Shown one piece after another: positions 50,395-58,932 of a DNA stretch of 64,000 nt. The notes below the pieces were generated by a model. The model searched no databases. It had not been told where the DNA came from and was given only the letters and a program-made list of their open reading frames with translations. Position 1 is the stretch's first letter. Every line of letters starts with the position of its first letter. The stretch is from Taudactylus pleione. Lineage: Eukaryota > Chordata > Amphibia > Anura > Myobatrachidae. The stretch is from assembly GCA_031769625.1 (NCBI GenBank), contig JAUIMM010000483.1, forward strand, positions 6,082,001 to 6,146,000, read 5' to 3'. The translations under genes and the position numbers were made by a program.

Positions 50395-51119
50395 ATAATG
50401 CAAATAACAGTGCAGTGACTGCCATATAATATAGAGAGCATCGCAGTGGTCACAGATAATACTGAGAACATCTCAGTTACTGACATATAATACAGAGAAC
50501 ATTGCAGAGTGCCATATAGTACAGAGGACATCACATTGACCTCCATATAATGCAGAGGACACGACAGTGACTCTCATAGAGTACAGAGAACATCACAGTG
50601 ACCTCCATATAATGCAGAGAACATCACATTGACTGCCATATAATATAGAAAGCATTGCAGTGACCAACATAATATGTAGAAACATTGTCGTGACTGCCAT
50701 ATAATACATAGAGCATTGCAGTGACTGACATATAAGATCGTGACTGCCATACAATACAGAGCATCGGTGCCTGCCATAATACACCAAGCATTCAAGTGAC
50801 CACTACAAAGAACATAGCAGTGACCACAATATAACATAAAGAGCATTGCAGTGAGTGCCATATAATACAGCGAACATTGCAGTGAGTGCCATATAATACA
50901 GAGAACATTGCAGTGAGTGCCATATAATACAGAGAACATTGCAGTGAGTTCCATATAATACAGAGAACATTGCAGTGAGTGCCATATAATACAGAGAACA
51001 TTGCAATGAGTGCCATATGAAACAGAGAGCGTCTCAGTGACCAACAGATAATACAGAGATCATTACAGTGACGTCATATTATACAGAGAGCACCACAGTA
51101 AGTGCCATATAATACAGGG
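50395..51119. repeat. 31-bp minisatellite
   Basis: Units contain GTGAGTGCCATATAATACAG then AGAACATTGCA. Starts at 50,851, 50,882, 50,913 and 50,944 give an exact 31-bp period. The centre (about 50,850-51,010) is homogeneous and the left part is diverged. Because 31 is not a multiple of three, the reverse-strand open frames here shift through the unit and are artefacts. The array is interrupted on the right by the element at 51,120. Confidence 0.9.
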
Positions 51120-51616
51120 GGATGTCTCAACCCTAACACTGTAATCCCGGTAAGGGATTTAACATAGGGCGTCAAATTACCAACGCCTATGTTAGTCCCA
51201 ATGCCGGAATGCCGAGAGGACGCTGGACCGATCGTTCTCTGCCGGGGGTAAGTATACACGTAGCCGAGGATGGGGGGGTTAGGTTTAGGGACTCCCGGGG
51301 GAACTTAGGGCTAGGCACCCCCCCCGGGGAAGGCTAGGGTTAGGGGCCAGGGGAAGGGAGGGTCAGGTTTAGGCACTGGGGGAAGGTTAGGGTTAGACAC
51401 CCCCAAGTGAGGGTTAGGATTAGGGTGCGGGGAGGGGGGCTAGGTTTAGGCACTGGGAGGGAGGTTAGGGTTAGGCACCCCTAAGGGAGGGTTAGGGGAG
51501 GGAGAGGGGTAGAGATAGTATACTTACCTGCGCTGTTGGGATCTTCACCCATCGGGCTGCCGGTGTCGGGATTTGAACCGCCGGGCTCACGTCCAGCGGT
51601 CATACATACTTGTTCC
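51120..51616 (+). mobile_element. Hairpin-bearing element with internal TTAGGG-like minisatellite
   Basis: This element breaks the 31-bp minisatellite. AATACAGGG occurs on both sides (51,111-51,119 and 51,617-51,625) and may be a 9-bp target duplication, although this word also resembles the host minisatellite. Hairpins are visible at the left (AATCCC/GGGATT at 51,143-51,159; arms at 51,161 and 51,183-51,193). Inverted copies of GGTAAGTATAC at 51,247-51,257 and 51,518-51,528 enclose a G-rich tandem of about 260 bp. That tandem has several units of TTAGG(G/T)TTAGGCAC, the signature of the 47-kb satellite. No protein frame. Element family unknown. Confidence 0.7.
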
Positions 51617-51625
51617 AATACAGGG

Positions 51626-51770
51626 CATCATGATAGATATACTACACTAAGCATAAGTGACCGCCATACACTTTACAAAAAAAACCATTGCAGTGAGTGC
51701 CATATAATACAGAGAACTCCAACGGCCACCACAAAATACAGAGGACACCACAGCCACAGACTATGGCCCC
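51626..51770. repeat. 31-bp minisatellite, right remainder
   Basis: Resumes after the inserted element with GTGAGTGCCATATAATACAG near 51,694, then diverged units with ACAGAGGACACCACAG. Confidence 0.75.
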
Positions 51771-51985
51771 TGAAATATGGGATAAACCAGATAACAAGTT
51801 GTTGGCAGATAGAGGTCTATAATACAGCACAGCCCCACAGCTGCCTAACGCCTCCATCCGTCACTACTGCCGCCCTCTATACTGTGTGCACCGCAGCTAG
51901 TGTGTCAACACAGACACACTGAGCCTGCGGCTGTGCTGTAGTAAAGCAGAGCCAAGGCAGGAGGCCGACATAGATACACATACAA
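51771..51985. other. Non-coding spacer
   Basis: Mixed composition; nothing recognised apart from decaying CA-rich sequence near 51,975. Confidence 0.4.
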
Positions 51986-51989
51986 ACAC

Positions 51990-52022
51990 ACATATATATA
52001 TTATATATATATATATATATAT
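51990..52022. repeat. (TA)n microsatellite
   Basis: An imperfect TA run that directly borders the following hAT-like element. Confidence 0.9.
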
Positions 52023-52309
52023 CAGAGCCGTAACTAGACATTTTGGAGCCCTGTGCCAAAAGGAGCAGTGCCGCCCACACCCCCTAAGTTTTCAAATAGG
52101 GACGTAAGATAATGTCCCTGAAAAAGGGCCATGGCCTCATGGGGAAAGGCCAGGGAAGAGATAGGGGAGGCCAGCAGATGCTGGGGGTAAAAGAAGAGGA
52201 GGCTAAAAGTAAGAATTATAATAAACAGGAAAATTGACAGGCCCAAACAGCGCCCCCTGCCCTGCAGTGCCCTGTACCCTGTGTTGTACTACCCTAGTTA
52301 CGGCCCCGA
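52023..52309 (+). mobile_element. Short hAT-like element, 287 bp
   Basis: Starts CAGAGCCGTAACTAG and ends CTAGTTACGGCCCCG, inverted with two mismatches. CAGGG(G/C)CGTAACTAG-type ends are common in hAT non-autonomous elements. It is inserted in TA-rich DNA, so the target duplication cannot be read reliably. Internal GCAGTGCC words resemble the 28-bp minisatellite element at 48,656. Confidence 0.7.
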
Positions 52310-52538
52310 GAGAATATATATATAAATATATGTATCTATATAAACACACACACAAACCACTCGGACCAGCACTCAATACTTCTCAATTGTGACAATGACA
52401 TGGGTGCTCACACTTTTGTTATCCTGACGAAGGGGCCGCAGGGGCCTTGAAACATTGAAACAGAAATATTACTTTGTACCAAATCCTGGAGTGACGCACT
52501 GTGTTCTACCACATACCGTGGCTCTGCATACTAACCGA

Positions 52539-52570
<32 letters not shown>

Positions 52571-52655
52571 CAGAGAGAGAGAGAGGCATATAATTACTCT
52601 ATATATACACATTATCTCTCTTTCTCTCTCTATACAGAGCAGAGGTGTGGCACTC
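52310..52655. other. Microsatellite-rich spacer with an unclassified repeat
   Basis: TA runs near 52,315-52,340 and 52,541-52,570, followed by AG/CT-rich tracts to about 52,640. At 52,424-52,465 the sequence CTGACGAAGGGGCCGC followed by TTGAAACATTG resembles a dispersed vertebrate repeat motif I cannot assign. A 72-codon frame here includes the microsatellite and is not credible. Confidence 0.5.
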
Positions 52656-52658
52656 TTA

Positions 52659-52985
52659 AGGTGCCCATACACGGTGCGATATAGCAGCCGACCCGAATGA
52701 TTGGTTTGATATCGCTGCTATATCGTACCATGTGTGGGTATGATATCGGCCAGAGCGCGCTCTCGTGGGGTCGTACATCGCACCCCCAGATCTTACTGCA
52801 AGTTCAATTGATCTGGAGATGCGATGTACGATCCCACACAGCGCTATGCGGGTGGGGGAGGGGGGTGCCGGCATATGGGGCGGTCTGCAACCCGATCACA
52901 GCGTGTGTGGGGACCATTACTATATGTCGGACGTCGGATCCCCCATCGCATCGCAAGGTGCATATTGCACCGTTTATGGGGGCCT
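52659..52985. mobile_element. MITE with TTA target site, 327 bp
   Basis: The left end AGGTGCCCATACACGGTGC matches the inverse of the right end GCACCGTTTATGGGGGCCT. TTA flanks both sides (52,656-52,658 and 52,986-52,988), typical of PIF/Harbinger. It contains internal palindromic segments such as CGATATAGCAGC against GCTGCTATATCG near 52,677-52,726. Non-coding. Confidence 0.75.
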
Positions 52986-53090
52986 TTAGCTTAAACATTT
53001 TCTGAGACTGGATGCAGTATCAGTGTGACTCAATGACTGAAATGTTGATAATGCATTCAGTCTCAGAAAATGTTTATTTAAGCTAAAGGC
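52982..53090. repeat. Foldback segment, about 28-bp arms
   Basis: The left arm 52,982-53,010 (GCCTTTAGCTTAAACATTTT then CTGAGACTG) pairs with the right arm 53,058-53,090, which has a 4-base insertion. The loop is 47 bases. The arms overlap the ends of the elements on both sides, so the fold may have formed when one element inserted into another. Confidence 0.8.
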
Positions 53091-53307
53091 TGGTACACAC
53101 TAGACGATGCCAGGAGCATTCGACAGCATGGGCCCCGCTAACAATATAGCCTGTCGGACCTGCATGCAGGTCCGACAAGCAATGTCGCTGACAACGCACG
53201 GGAGCGCACGTCATCAACGACATAGCTGGTACACGCTGGTTGATGCGGACGATATGTTGGCCCGATCCGCCGGATCGGGCAAAATATCGTCTAGTGTGCA
53301 CCCGGCA
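53087..53307. mobile_element. MITE with GGTACACACTAGACGAT ends
   Basis: The left end AGGCTGGTACACACTAGACG is matched by the inverse of CGTCTAGTGTGCACCCGGCA. Internal inverted words include GGTCCGACA/TGTCGGACC near 53,151-53,177. The target site is ambiguous (TAA on the left, TTA on the right). No coding potential. Confidence 0.65.
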
Positions 53308-53353
53308 TTAGAGTGCCCCAACTCTGCTATGTAGATTTTTCTGACTGTGAGGA

Positions 53354-53900
53354 CTAGGGGGGTCATTCAGACCCACTCGCAAGCGGCAGTACGCTCGCAA
53401 GTGGGTCGATGTTCCCCACTGCGCATGCGCACGACGGAGGGAGCTCCGTCGTGCGCATGCGCGAGACCCGGACTGCGACAGCCAAGCTGTCGCTCCGGGT
53501 CTCGCACCAAAGGGGGCGTGCTGTCGATGGTGACTGACAGCACGCCCCCTTTGGTGGGCATGCCTGCCAGACGGAGGCATTCCAATGGGAACGCCTACAG
53601 TCTGAAGCCGGCCCCACTGACATCACTAGTGATGTCAGTGGGAGTGATTTTGGCTCTGATAGAGCCAAAATCACTCCAGGGCTTGTGGCTGGGAAACCCT
53701 ACCGCAGAGTTTCCGTCGCAAGTCCGATGGTCGCGATGGTCAAGACCATCGCGACCATCTTTTTGAACACTCGTATATGCTGTGGGCGGTGACCCACAGC
53801 TATACGAGCGTCCAGGAGGACGCTCCATTTTAATGGAGGAGGGCCCTGATTCAGAGCGAGCGCTCTGGTCAGAGCGTCCGGCTCTGAATCAGGGCCTAGG
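53354..53900. mobile_element. Multi-hairpin element: chain of about twelve consecutive stem-loops
   Basis: The ends CTAGGGGGGTCATTCAGA and the inverse of TCTGAATCAGGGCCTAG are related and both include CTAG. Between them, stems follow one another with little spacing. Perfect or near-perfect arms are 53,421-53,439/53,444-53,462 (19 bp); 53,461-53,472/53,494-53,505 with an inner 8-bp stem; 53,506-53,525/53,536-53,555 (20 bp); 53,614-53,641 (28-bp palindrome); 53,642-53,657/53,661-53,676 (16 bp); 53,726-53,741/53,744-53,759 (16 bp); 53,770-53,808; 53,808-53,823; 53,823-53,838; and 53,842-53,857/53,881-53,896 with an inner 7-bp stem. CpG-rich. The 139- and 103-codon frames through it are incidental. 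Confidence 0.85.
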
Positions 53901-53943
53901 TTCTTTATTGTTGGTAGTGCCAGACAATGGGAAAAAAATAAAA

Positions 53944-53944
53944 A

Positions 53945-53983
<39 letters not shown>

Positions 53984-53992
53984 TATATACAC
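53944..53992. repeat. (TA)n microsatellite
   Basis: An imperfect TA run that continues into TATATACACA to about 54,015. Confidence 0.9.
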
Positions 53993-54015
53993 ATAATTAT
54001 ATATACACACATACA

Positions 54016-54581
54016 TAGGTGCCAGCCAGTATACCTACCTGTGGGTTGCTTGCTCCTAATGGCTGGTGACAGCTCCCTCCCTCCTGTGCAGGGCTGACAT
54101 CTCATAATTTCTATGCCAGCAGTCAGCTCAATCAATGGAGGTGGGTGGGGATGAATGGACCGTGCTTCAGATGAAAGGGGACATAACTGCAGATGCAGAT
54201 GGCACCCCTAGCACGAATTGGGGGCGGAGCTTCGGCCGGTATGGGGGCGGAGCTTAACACTGCAAGGAGACCCTGCAAGGAGAGGATACTCGGATAACAC
54301 AGGGGTGGGGCTTCAGACAGTCTGGGGGTAGAGCCTCGAATGACGGAGCTTCGGATTGCCGATGTGGGGTGGGTAAAGAGGGGGCGACTGGCCGGGGGTA
54401 GAGAGGGGGTGACTGGCCGGGGCCTGAGGCTTCCCTCCACTGCAGTGCAGACAGCGGTGACAGGGATTTTTTTTTTAAATTCCCTTTCAAAACTGCCTGC
54501 ACTGCAATGGATCCTGTGGGCCTATTTTCAAGGTGGGCCTGGAGCTGTAGCTCCACCCGCCCCATTAGTAATCCGGCCCTG
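54016..54581. mobile_element. Decayed transposon sequence with a GGCGGAGCTT repeat and a hAT-type right end
   Basis: GGGGGCGGAGCTT recurs near 54,220 and 54,245 with weaker copies to about 54,350, then GGGGGTAGAG/GACTGGCCGGGG repeats near 54,385-54,420. The sequence ends TAATCCGGCCCTG (54,569-54,581), the same right terminus as the hAT element at 56,523. No left terminus was found, so it is truncated or nested. Long open frames on both strands overlap each other here and lack protein features. Confidence 0.55.
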
Positions 54582-55037
54582 CCCCCCTCCCTATAAAGTG
54601 CCCCCAGTAGCTCATATGCTGTGCCAGTGTCCCCATAGTAGCGCCCCCCCATATGCTGTGATAGTGCCCCCTTACACGCACAAACAAAAAAAACACAACT
54701 TACTTGATCTCTGCTCCTGCCGAAGACTGCCCCTGTCCGGCCGCTCCTCCTGGCCCGCTCTCGCTCTGCACCATGGGATGGGAGAGACGTCACGTCATAA
54801 CCATCACCTGCTGCAGAGGGAGCCGGAAGACGGAGCTCATGAGTGAGCTCCAGCCGTCTCCCTCCATGGACGACGCAGCACCTAATGACAGTCTGTCTGA
54901 CTCTCATCGGCTGCTATTACAAACACACAGCCGCCACTGGCAGCTGTGTGTTTGTAAACTGCGTAGGGCAGACCGCTCTCACTGCGGTGTGCCCTACACT
55001 TGTGGGGCCCGGGGGACCGCCGCTAGTTCCGCCCCTG
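54582..55037. mobile_element. Probable hAT element right part, CTAGTTCCGCCCCTG end
   Basis: CCCCAGTAG/CCCCATAGTAG words near 54,600-54,645 resemble the 28-bp minisatellite element. The right limit CTAGTTCCGCCCCTG (55,023-55,037) is the inverse of a CAGGGGCGGAACTAG hAT-type terminus. The left end was not found. A 184-codon frame crossing 54,704-55,258 runs past the terminus and is not supported as a gene. Confidence 0.5.
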
Positions 55038-55500
55038 AGCGGAATAGCAGTAAACTGATTGCAGCCTTTAGATCTTTGCAGAAGCTGGCGACTTTGCTGC
55101 CCCTAGAGGTAAGGATTCATATGACGCCAACCATTATAATGTATTCAGACAGAGCTGCTTCCAATGTACTTGATATAATTAAGATATCATGCACACATTG
55201 CTCTAATAAAATGACATTTAAAAACTACGGCTGCAGCGTGTTCCTTCTGTACTTGTAAGCCAAGGTGTTGTCCTAAGGGCTCATCACACAGTATTTTTTT
55301 TTCATTGGCGTGTCATTTAGATTGTCTACATGTAATTAATTGCATATTGGATTAAAATAAAGCATTTTAAGTTAAAGGAGATTGTTATGAGTGCTACTAC
55401 TTTTGAAATCACGTGGTCATTGCATGTATTTTTTACAAATCAACTCCCAGTGGGTGGGTCCCACTAATGTGGCACTATAAATTAAATATGTATCATTGAT
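55038..55500. other. Unique-looking non-coding DNA
   Basis: AT-rich, with no repeat ends or credible frame. Confidence 0.4.
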
Positions 55501-56514
55501 GGACCCTCCCCTGACTCTTAGTCTGGTCATAATCTCTGCCATAATCATGCAAAGCAGACGAAAAAATGACTGGTTTGAACGATTATTGTTTATTGAACGA
55601 TATAATCAACCATGGTCTGGATTGGTTGGTTTGTTTATCAAACCTGTCCGATCCTTCCAACCGTGGTTCAGCCAGCTTCAGGCTGTGAATGGAGGCTCTC
55701 CAATTATAAGCCTGTCGCTCTGCCCATCATGCGTGTCGGCTTGTCAACAGCATCATCAGGCAGTCTATGGCAAGCTTTAGTCTGTCGTGGACCAACTGCT
55801 ACAAAACCAATTCAGCTTTCTTAACACTGACCTACATGGAAGCCCTGCTTCTGGACTGCCACCATTTCTGCAAGTTGCACACACAGCCTGGGAGGTGCCC
55901 AAAATACAGCCACTCCAGGGCCCGATATTCATTCCAGTGGTCTTAGATATGGCCTGTACAGCCTCAAGCTGGGTATACAGCCTCAAGCACACCTATACAA
56001 TCGGCGGCCCGTTCTTTTCGATTTAGGACCCATTCACGAAATATCGCAAGAGTGTGTACACAGCTTCGATCATGTTTTGTAAACAGAAAACTGGTCGAAT
56101 CAAAGGATCGCATCTTATGTGCAGTTTAATATTCATCCGGTTCAACCGGGCGAGATCGGCCCAAAACTGCAGTGTGTACGCACCTTCCACCGTTCTTGCG
56201 ATTCTACACCAGCAGCAGCGCCGCCTCTGTGGGTGTTACAATAATTTTCTTTCAATATTTTGTCGGGGATCGAAGGTATGATTGTATAGGCGAGTAAGCG
56301 TGTATCGGAACTGTGGTCGGGACTTCCGATTGGGAGTGGGGCTGATCGAACCATCGCATCGAAAGTGTGATCGTAAGGGTGTGGACCCACATTCAGACTG
56401 AGGTCTTTTTTTATTAGCCTCCAACTCCAAAAAAAAACAACGTACTGTAGCTTGTGGAGGGTGAGGTTTCAAAGATCTCCAATTATTTGTCTTGCGGTAG
56501 AATATGTATCGCTG
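55501..56514. other. Unclassified region, possibly old transposon remnants
   Basis: Frames of 70-94 codons overlap on both strands without recognisable domains. CAGTGTGTACGCACC (56,170-56,184) and GGGTGTGGACCCAC (56,378-56,391) resemble the ends of GTGTGTACGC-type miniature elements, but no pair of termini could be fixed. Confidence 0.35.
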
Positions 56515-56926
56515 GTCTTGCCCAGGGCCGGATTAAGGGGGGGGAGCGACAGGGGCAGTCGTCCCGGGACCCTTACACATAGAGGGGCCCCCACACAGGG
56601 TCAATGTGACCCTGACGAGAACAGGTGTCCAGCGGCACCTGTTCCTGGGTAGAGGCCCTGGAGCCGCGGCTGTTCGACAGACTGCATGCAGCAGCACAAT
56701 CAGTGCTGCTGCATAAGCTTTCTAAGGGGGAGAGGTCCAGCTTTACACTAGCGCATAAAACCCCCAGAGATGCCTCCTCTCCACTGGCCGCATTGGAGGC
56801 GGAGCCAATATGACAAGCCACGCCCCCATGTCCCCACAAATCACGTCAGGCGGAGCCTAATGAATCGAGGAGGTGCCCAGGTCCTTTTGCAAACTGTGCC
56901 AGCAGCAGCTGCTGCTGCAACAAGTG

Positions 56927-57075
56927 TAAGTATGTATGTATGTATGTATGTTTTAGTGTGTGTGGATGTATGTATGTATGTGATATTATGCATATGTGTT
57001 AGTGTGCATAATGTGTATGTATGTGTTTGTGTGTATATATGTGTTAGTGTGTGTATACTGTTTATGTGTATGTGT
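56927..57075. repeat. GTAT/GTGT-rich microsatellite
   Basis: GTATGTATGTATGTATG followed by degenerate TGTGTATG runs. It explains the cysteine- and valine-rich frame on the plus strand and the threonine- and histidine-rich frame on the minus strand. Confidence 0.85.
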
Positions 57076-57184
57076 GAGTGTTTGCCCCTGTCTTCATGTA
57101 GCCTGGACGGGGGGTAGGCTCGGCTCTGTGTGGCTTGGAAAAGGCCACCACAACTAACTTGCCCTGGGGCCCCCACAAGCCTTA

Positions 57185-57704
57185 GGCCGGTATGTACTAA
57201 GGTTGCAGTGACCATTCTGCCAGTCACCGCAACCTTACTAATTGCATATGTATTAACATATGCGATTAGTATCGCAAAGGACAGCTCTTGCGATAAGAGC
57301 TGCCCTTTGAGAAATAGCCGACGCCGGGTGACGCGGTCTCCGTGGGACCCCGTCCCTTCCGAGCCCCGGGAAATTCCTGCTGGTCACATGTGCATCAAGC
57401 CCCGGGCTCCTCCTCCCTGCACCCGGAAGAAGATTAGGAGGAGGAGGAGGCAGAGGACCCAGGAGGAGTGCGCCCAGCGACAATGGAGTGCAGGTGAGTG
57501 GGGTCCAGTGCTGGGTGACGGCGGTGAACCATCGGGAGCGTGGTGCGGTAAGAAGCCCATAGGCGTCATAGTGTAACGTAAAATTTTTCTGCCGTTACCC
57601 CTCTTGCCGAAATAAGGGTGGCCAGGGCTTAGTACATATGGAAATGCGGTAAAAACCCAGAAAACAGGATTTTTAACGCATTTTTCCTTTAGTACATCCC
57701 GCCC
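57185..57704. mobile_element. TTA-flanked hairpin-rich MITE nested in the hAT element, 520 bp
   Basis: The left end GGCCGGTATGTACTAA matches the inverse of the right end TTAGTACATCCCGCCC at 14 of 16 bases. TTA flanks both sides (57,182-57,184 and 57,705-57,707), fitting PIF/Harbinger. The left part is a chain of hairpins: 57,201-57,234, 57,239-57,268 and 57,276-57,308. It inserted only 11 bases inside the hAT right terminus, so it is younger than that element. Confidence 0.85.
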
Positions 57705-57828
57705 TTAATCCGGCCCTGGTCTTACCTCAGTAGCAGCACTAGCTGGGAGTTACTAGTTATTACCATCTTCCTTTTAAATATCATATTTAATTATTTACAA
57801 GTATAATTTTTTTGGCCTTTTATTTTAA

Positions 57829-57970
57829 GGGGTCTATTTACTAAGCAGTGTTAGGTGACAGAGTGAAAAGTGATAAGGTGCCAGCCAATCAGCTCCCAGT
57901 TGGGAGCTGATTGGCTGGCACCTTATCACTTTTCACTCTGTCTCCTAACACTGCTTAGTAAATAGACCCC
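57829..57970. mobile_element. Near-perfect palindromic MITE, copy 2 of the 48,289 family
   Basis: Two arms of about 70 bp meet at CAGCTCCCAGTTGGGAGCTG, so the 142-bp element folds into one long hairpin with almost no loop. The arms match those at 48,289-48,469, but the central loop sequence is absent. The flanks are TAA on the left and CAA on the right. Confidence 0.88.
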
Positions 57971-58670
57971 CAAGTCTTTTACGTTCTAACAAATCACCCA
58001 GAATAAATACGCCTGGATTGCCCAATACCTGTGTATTCACACAATCGCCACATTTGCAAAAACTCTAAATAAACTGCTACAGTTATAGTATCGTCACATC
58101 AATTACTGCAATCTTACTACTTTTCTGAACATAACTTTTCTAATCTTGTATCTGTCCACATCCACGACTGACAGGCTGGTTAATTAACCTTCACTAACGA
58201 GGTGAACAATGGGTCTGAGGGGAAAAACAATAGCAGGCTTTATCAGATTCACAGGCGTTGTAGGAAAACAAAATCAATTAGTTTTGCAATGCAAATTAAC
58301 AAGAGAAGACACTGGTCTATTACAAGTGAGCCTGGCAATCCTTGTCAGACAGTCAGAGGAAATGGGAGTTCAGATTGTACAGGCTGAAATACAAGATAAT
58401 AGCTGTCTACGTGCCTGCTGCTGTCACGGAAGGGTCTCACATGCAGCGGATTACCGTGTTACAGGTTGTGTTAATTACACAGTTTGTGGTAAGGAGTTTT
58501 CTTTCGTTGTGTCTAGCAGGACTCACACATTAGTCTCTCGCTTGTATAAACATACGCTGACAGTGACCAACGTATGTAAATATGAAGGTGCACACGGTGC
58601 ATATTATGACTTGCAACATATGGGCGATAAAAAGTAAACGAGATGAGAAAACATATCTGCAAAACACATA
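57971..58670. other. Non-coding DNA with one 142-codon open frame
   Basis: Mostly unique-looking. A frame at 58,209-58,637 on the plus strand is the longest outside obvious repeats, but I recognise no domain, and there is no splice or promoter context to support it. The first half (58,140-58,420) contains TTAATTAA-type words and little transposon character. Confidence 0.4.
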
Positions 58671-58932
58671 CCCCTTTTACACCAGAGCAAAAACCCGGGT
58701 TTTGCTGGGTCTACCCGGGTGGCAGCTCAGTGTAAAAGGGTCCCTGATAAATTACCTGGGTCACGTGACCTGGAAATCCAACCCAGGTAACTACCAGGGT
58801 TGGACGCAAACCGGGTTATCTGACCTGAGTCATGCCTAAAATGAGCTGATTGGTGGTTGTAGAGCAGTCACCTCCCACTTTTTATGACCTTTCAAGTTTA
58901 GCAGGGCAGACCCGGGTTCAGTGTAAATGGGG
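58671..58932. mobile_element. Dispersed element with CCCGGGTT motifs, 262 bp
   Basis: CCCCTTTTACACC at the left and GTGTAAATGGGG at the right are inverted with mismatches. Inside are repeated ACCCGGG/AACCCAGG words and the palindrome GGTCACGTGACC (58,759-58,770). Similar ACCTGGGTTGGA and TAGGTTGGACCCGAG words continue to about 59,025, so the true right end may lie further on. No target duplication seen. Confidence 0.55.

Larger units (their letters stand above)
56523..57718 (+). mobile_element. Non-autonomous hAT element, 1,196 bp, with nested insertion
   Basis: Termini are CAGGGCCGGATTAAGG and its inverse CCTTAATCCGGCCCTG; the right copy reads CCCTTAATCCGGCCCTG. The 8-bp target duplication is GTCTTGCC (56,515-56,522) and GTCTTACC (57,719-57,726), one mismatch, diagnostic of hAT. 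It holds a GTAT/GTGT-rich microsatellite near 56,927-57,075 and a second element at 57,185-57,704 placed almost against the right terminus. No transposase: open frames of up to 148 codons cross the nested junctions. Confidence 0.88.

Noticed and set aside
50082..50546. 154-codon reverse-strand open frame with an isoleucine/tyrosine run
   Set aside because: The run is the (TA)n microsatellite; the remainder is minisatellite and spacer.
50574..51044. 156-codon reverse-strand open frame
   Set aside because: It is the 31-bp minisatellite read in shifting frames, and overlapping frames give the same peptides.
51569..51579. tRNA or SINE: GGTTCAAATCC, a B-box match, on the minus strand
   Set aside because: No A-box at the proper distance, no cloverleaf could be drawn, and the word lies in the inverted-repeat flank of the element.
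53087..53307. Assigning a TWA target duplication to this MITE
   Set aside because: The left flank reads TAA and the right TTA, which are not direct repeats, so the boundary or the family call is uncertain.
53347..53766. 139-codon open frame and opposite-strand frames of up to 103 codons
   Set aside because: They lie in the palindrome chain, where GC-rich inverted arms keep both strands open by chance.
54254..54907. 217-codon reverse-strand open frame, the longest in the window
   Set aside because: It crosses a hAT-type terminus and GGCGGAGCTT repeats, overlaps a 168-codon frame on the other strand, and has no domain.
56841..57227. 128-codon reverse-strand frame rich in threonine and histidine
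   Set aside because: It is the GTAT/GTGT microsatellite read on the opposite strand.
57130..57576. 148-codon open frame with a basic arginine-rich stretch
   Set aside because: It crosses from the outer hAT element into the nested MITE. The arginine run comes from a GGA-rich tract.
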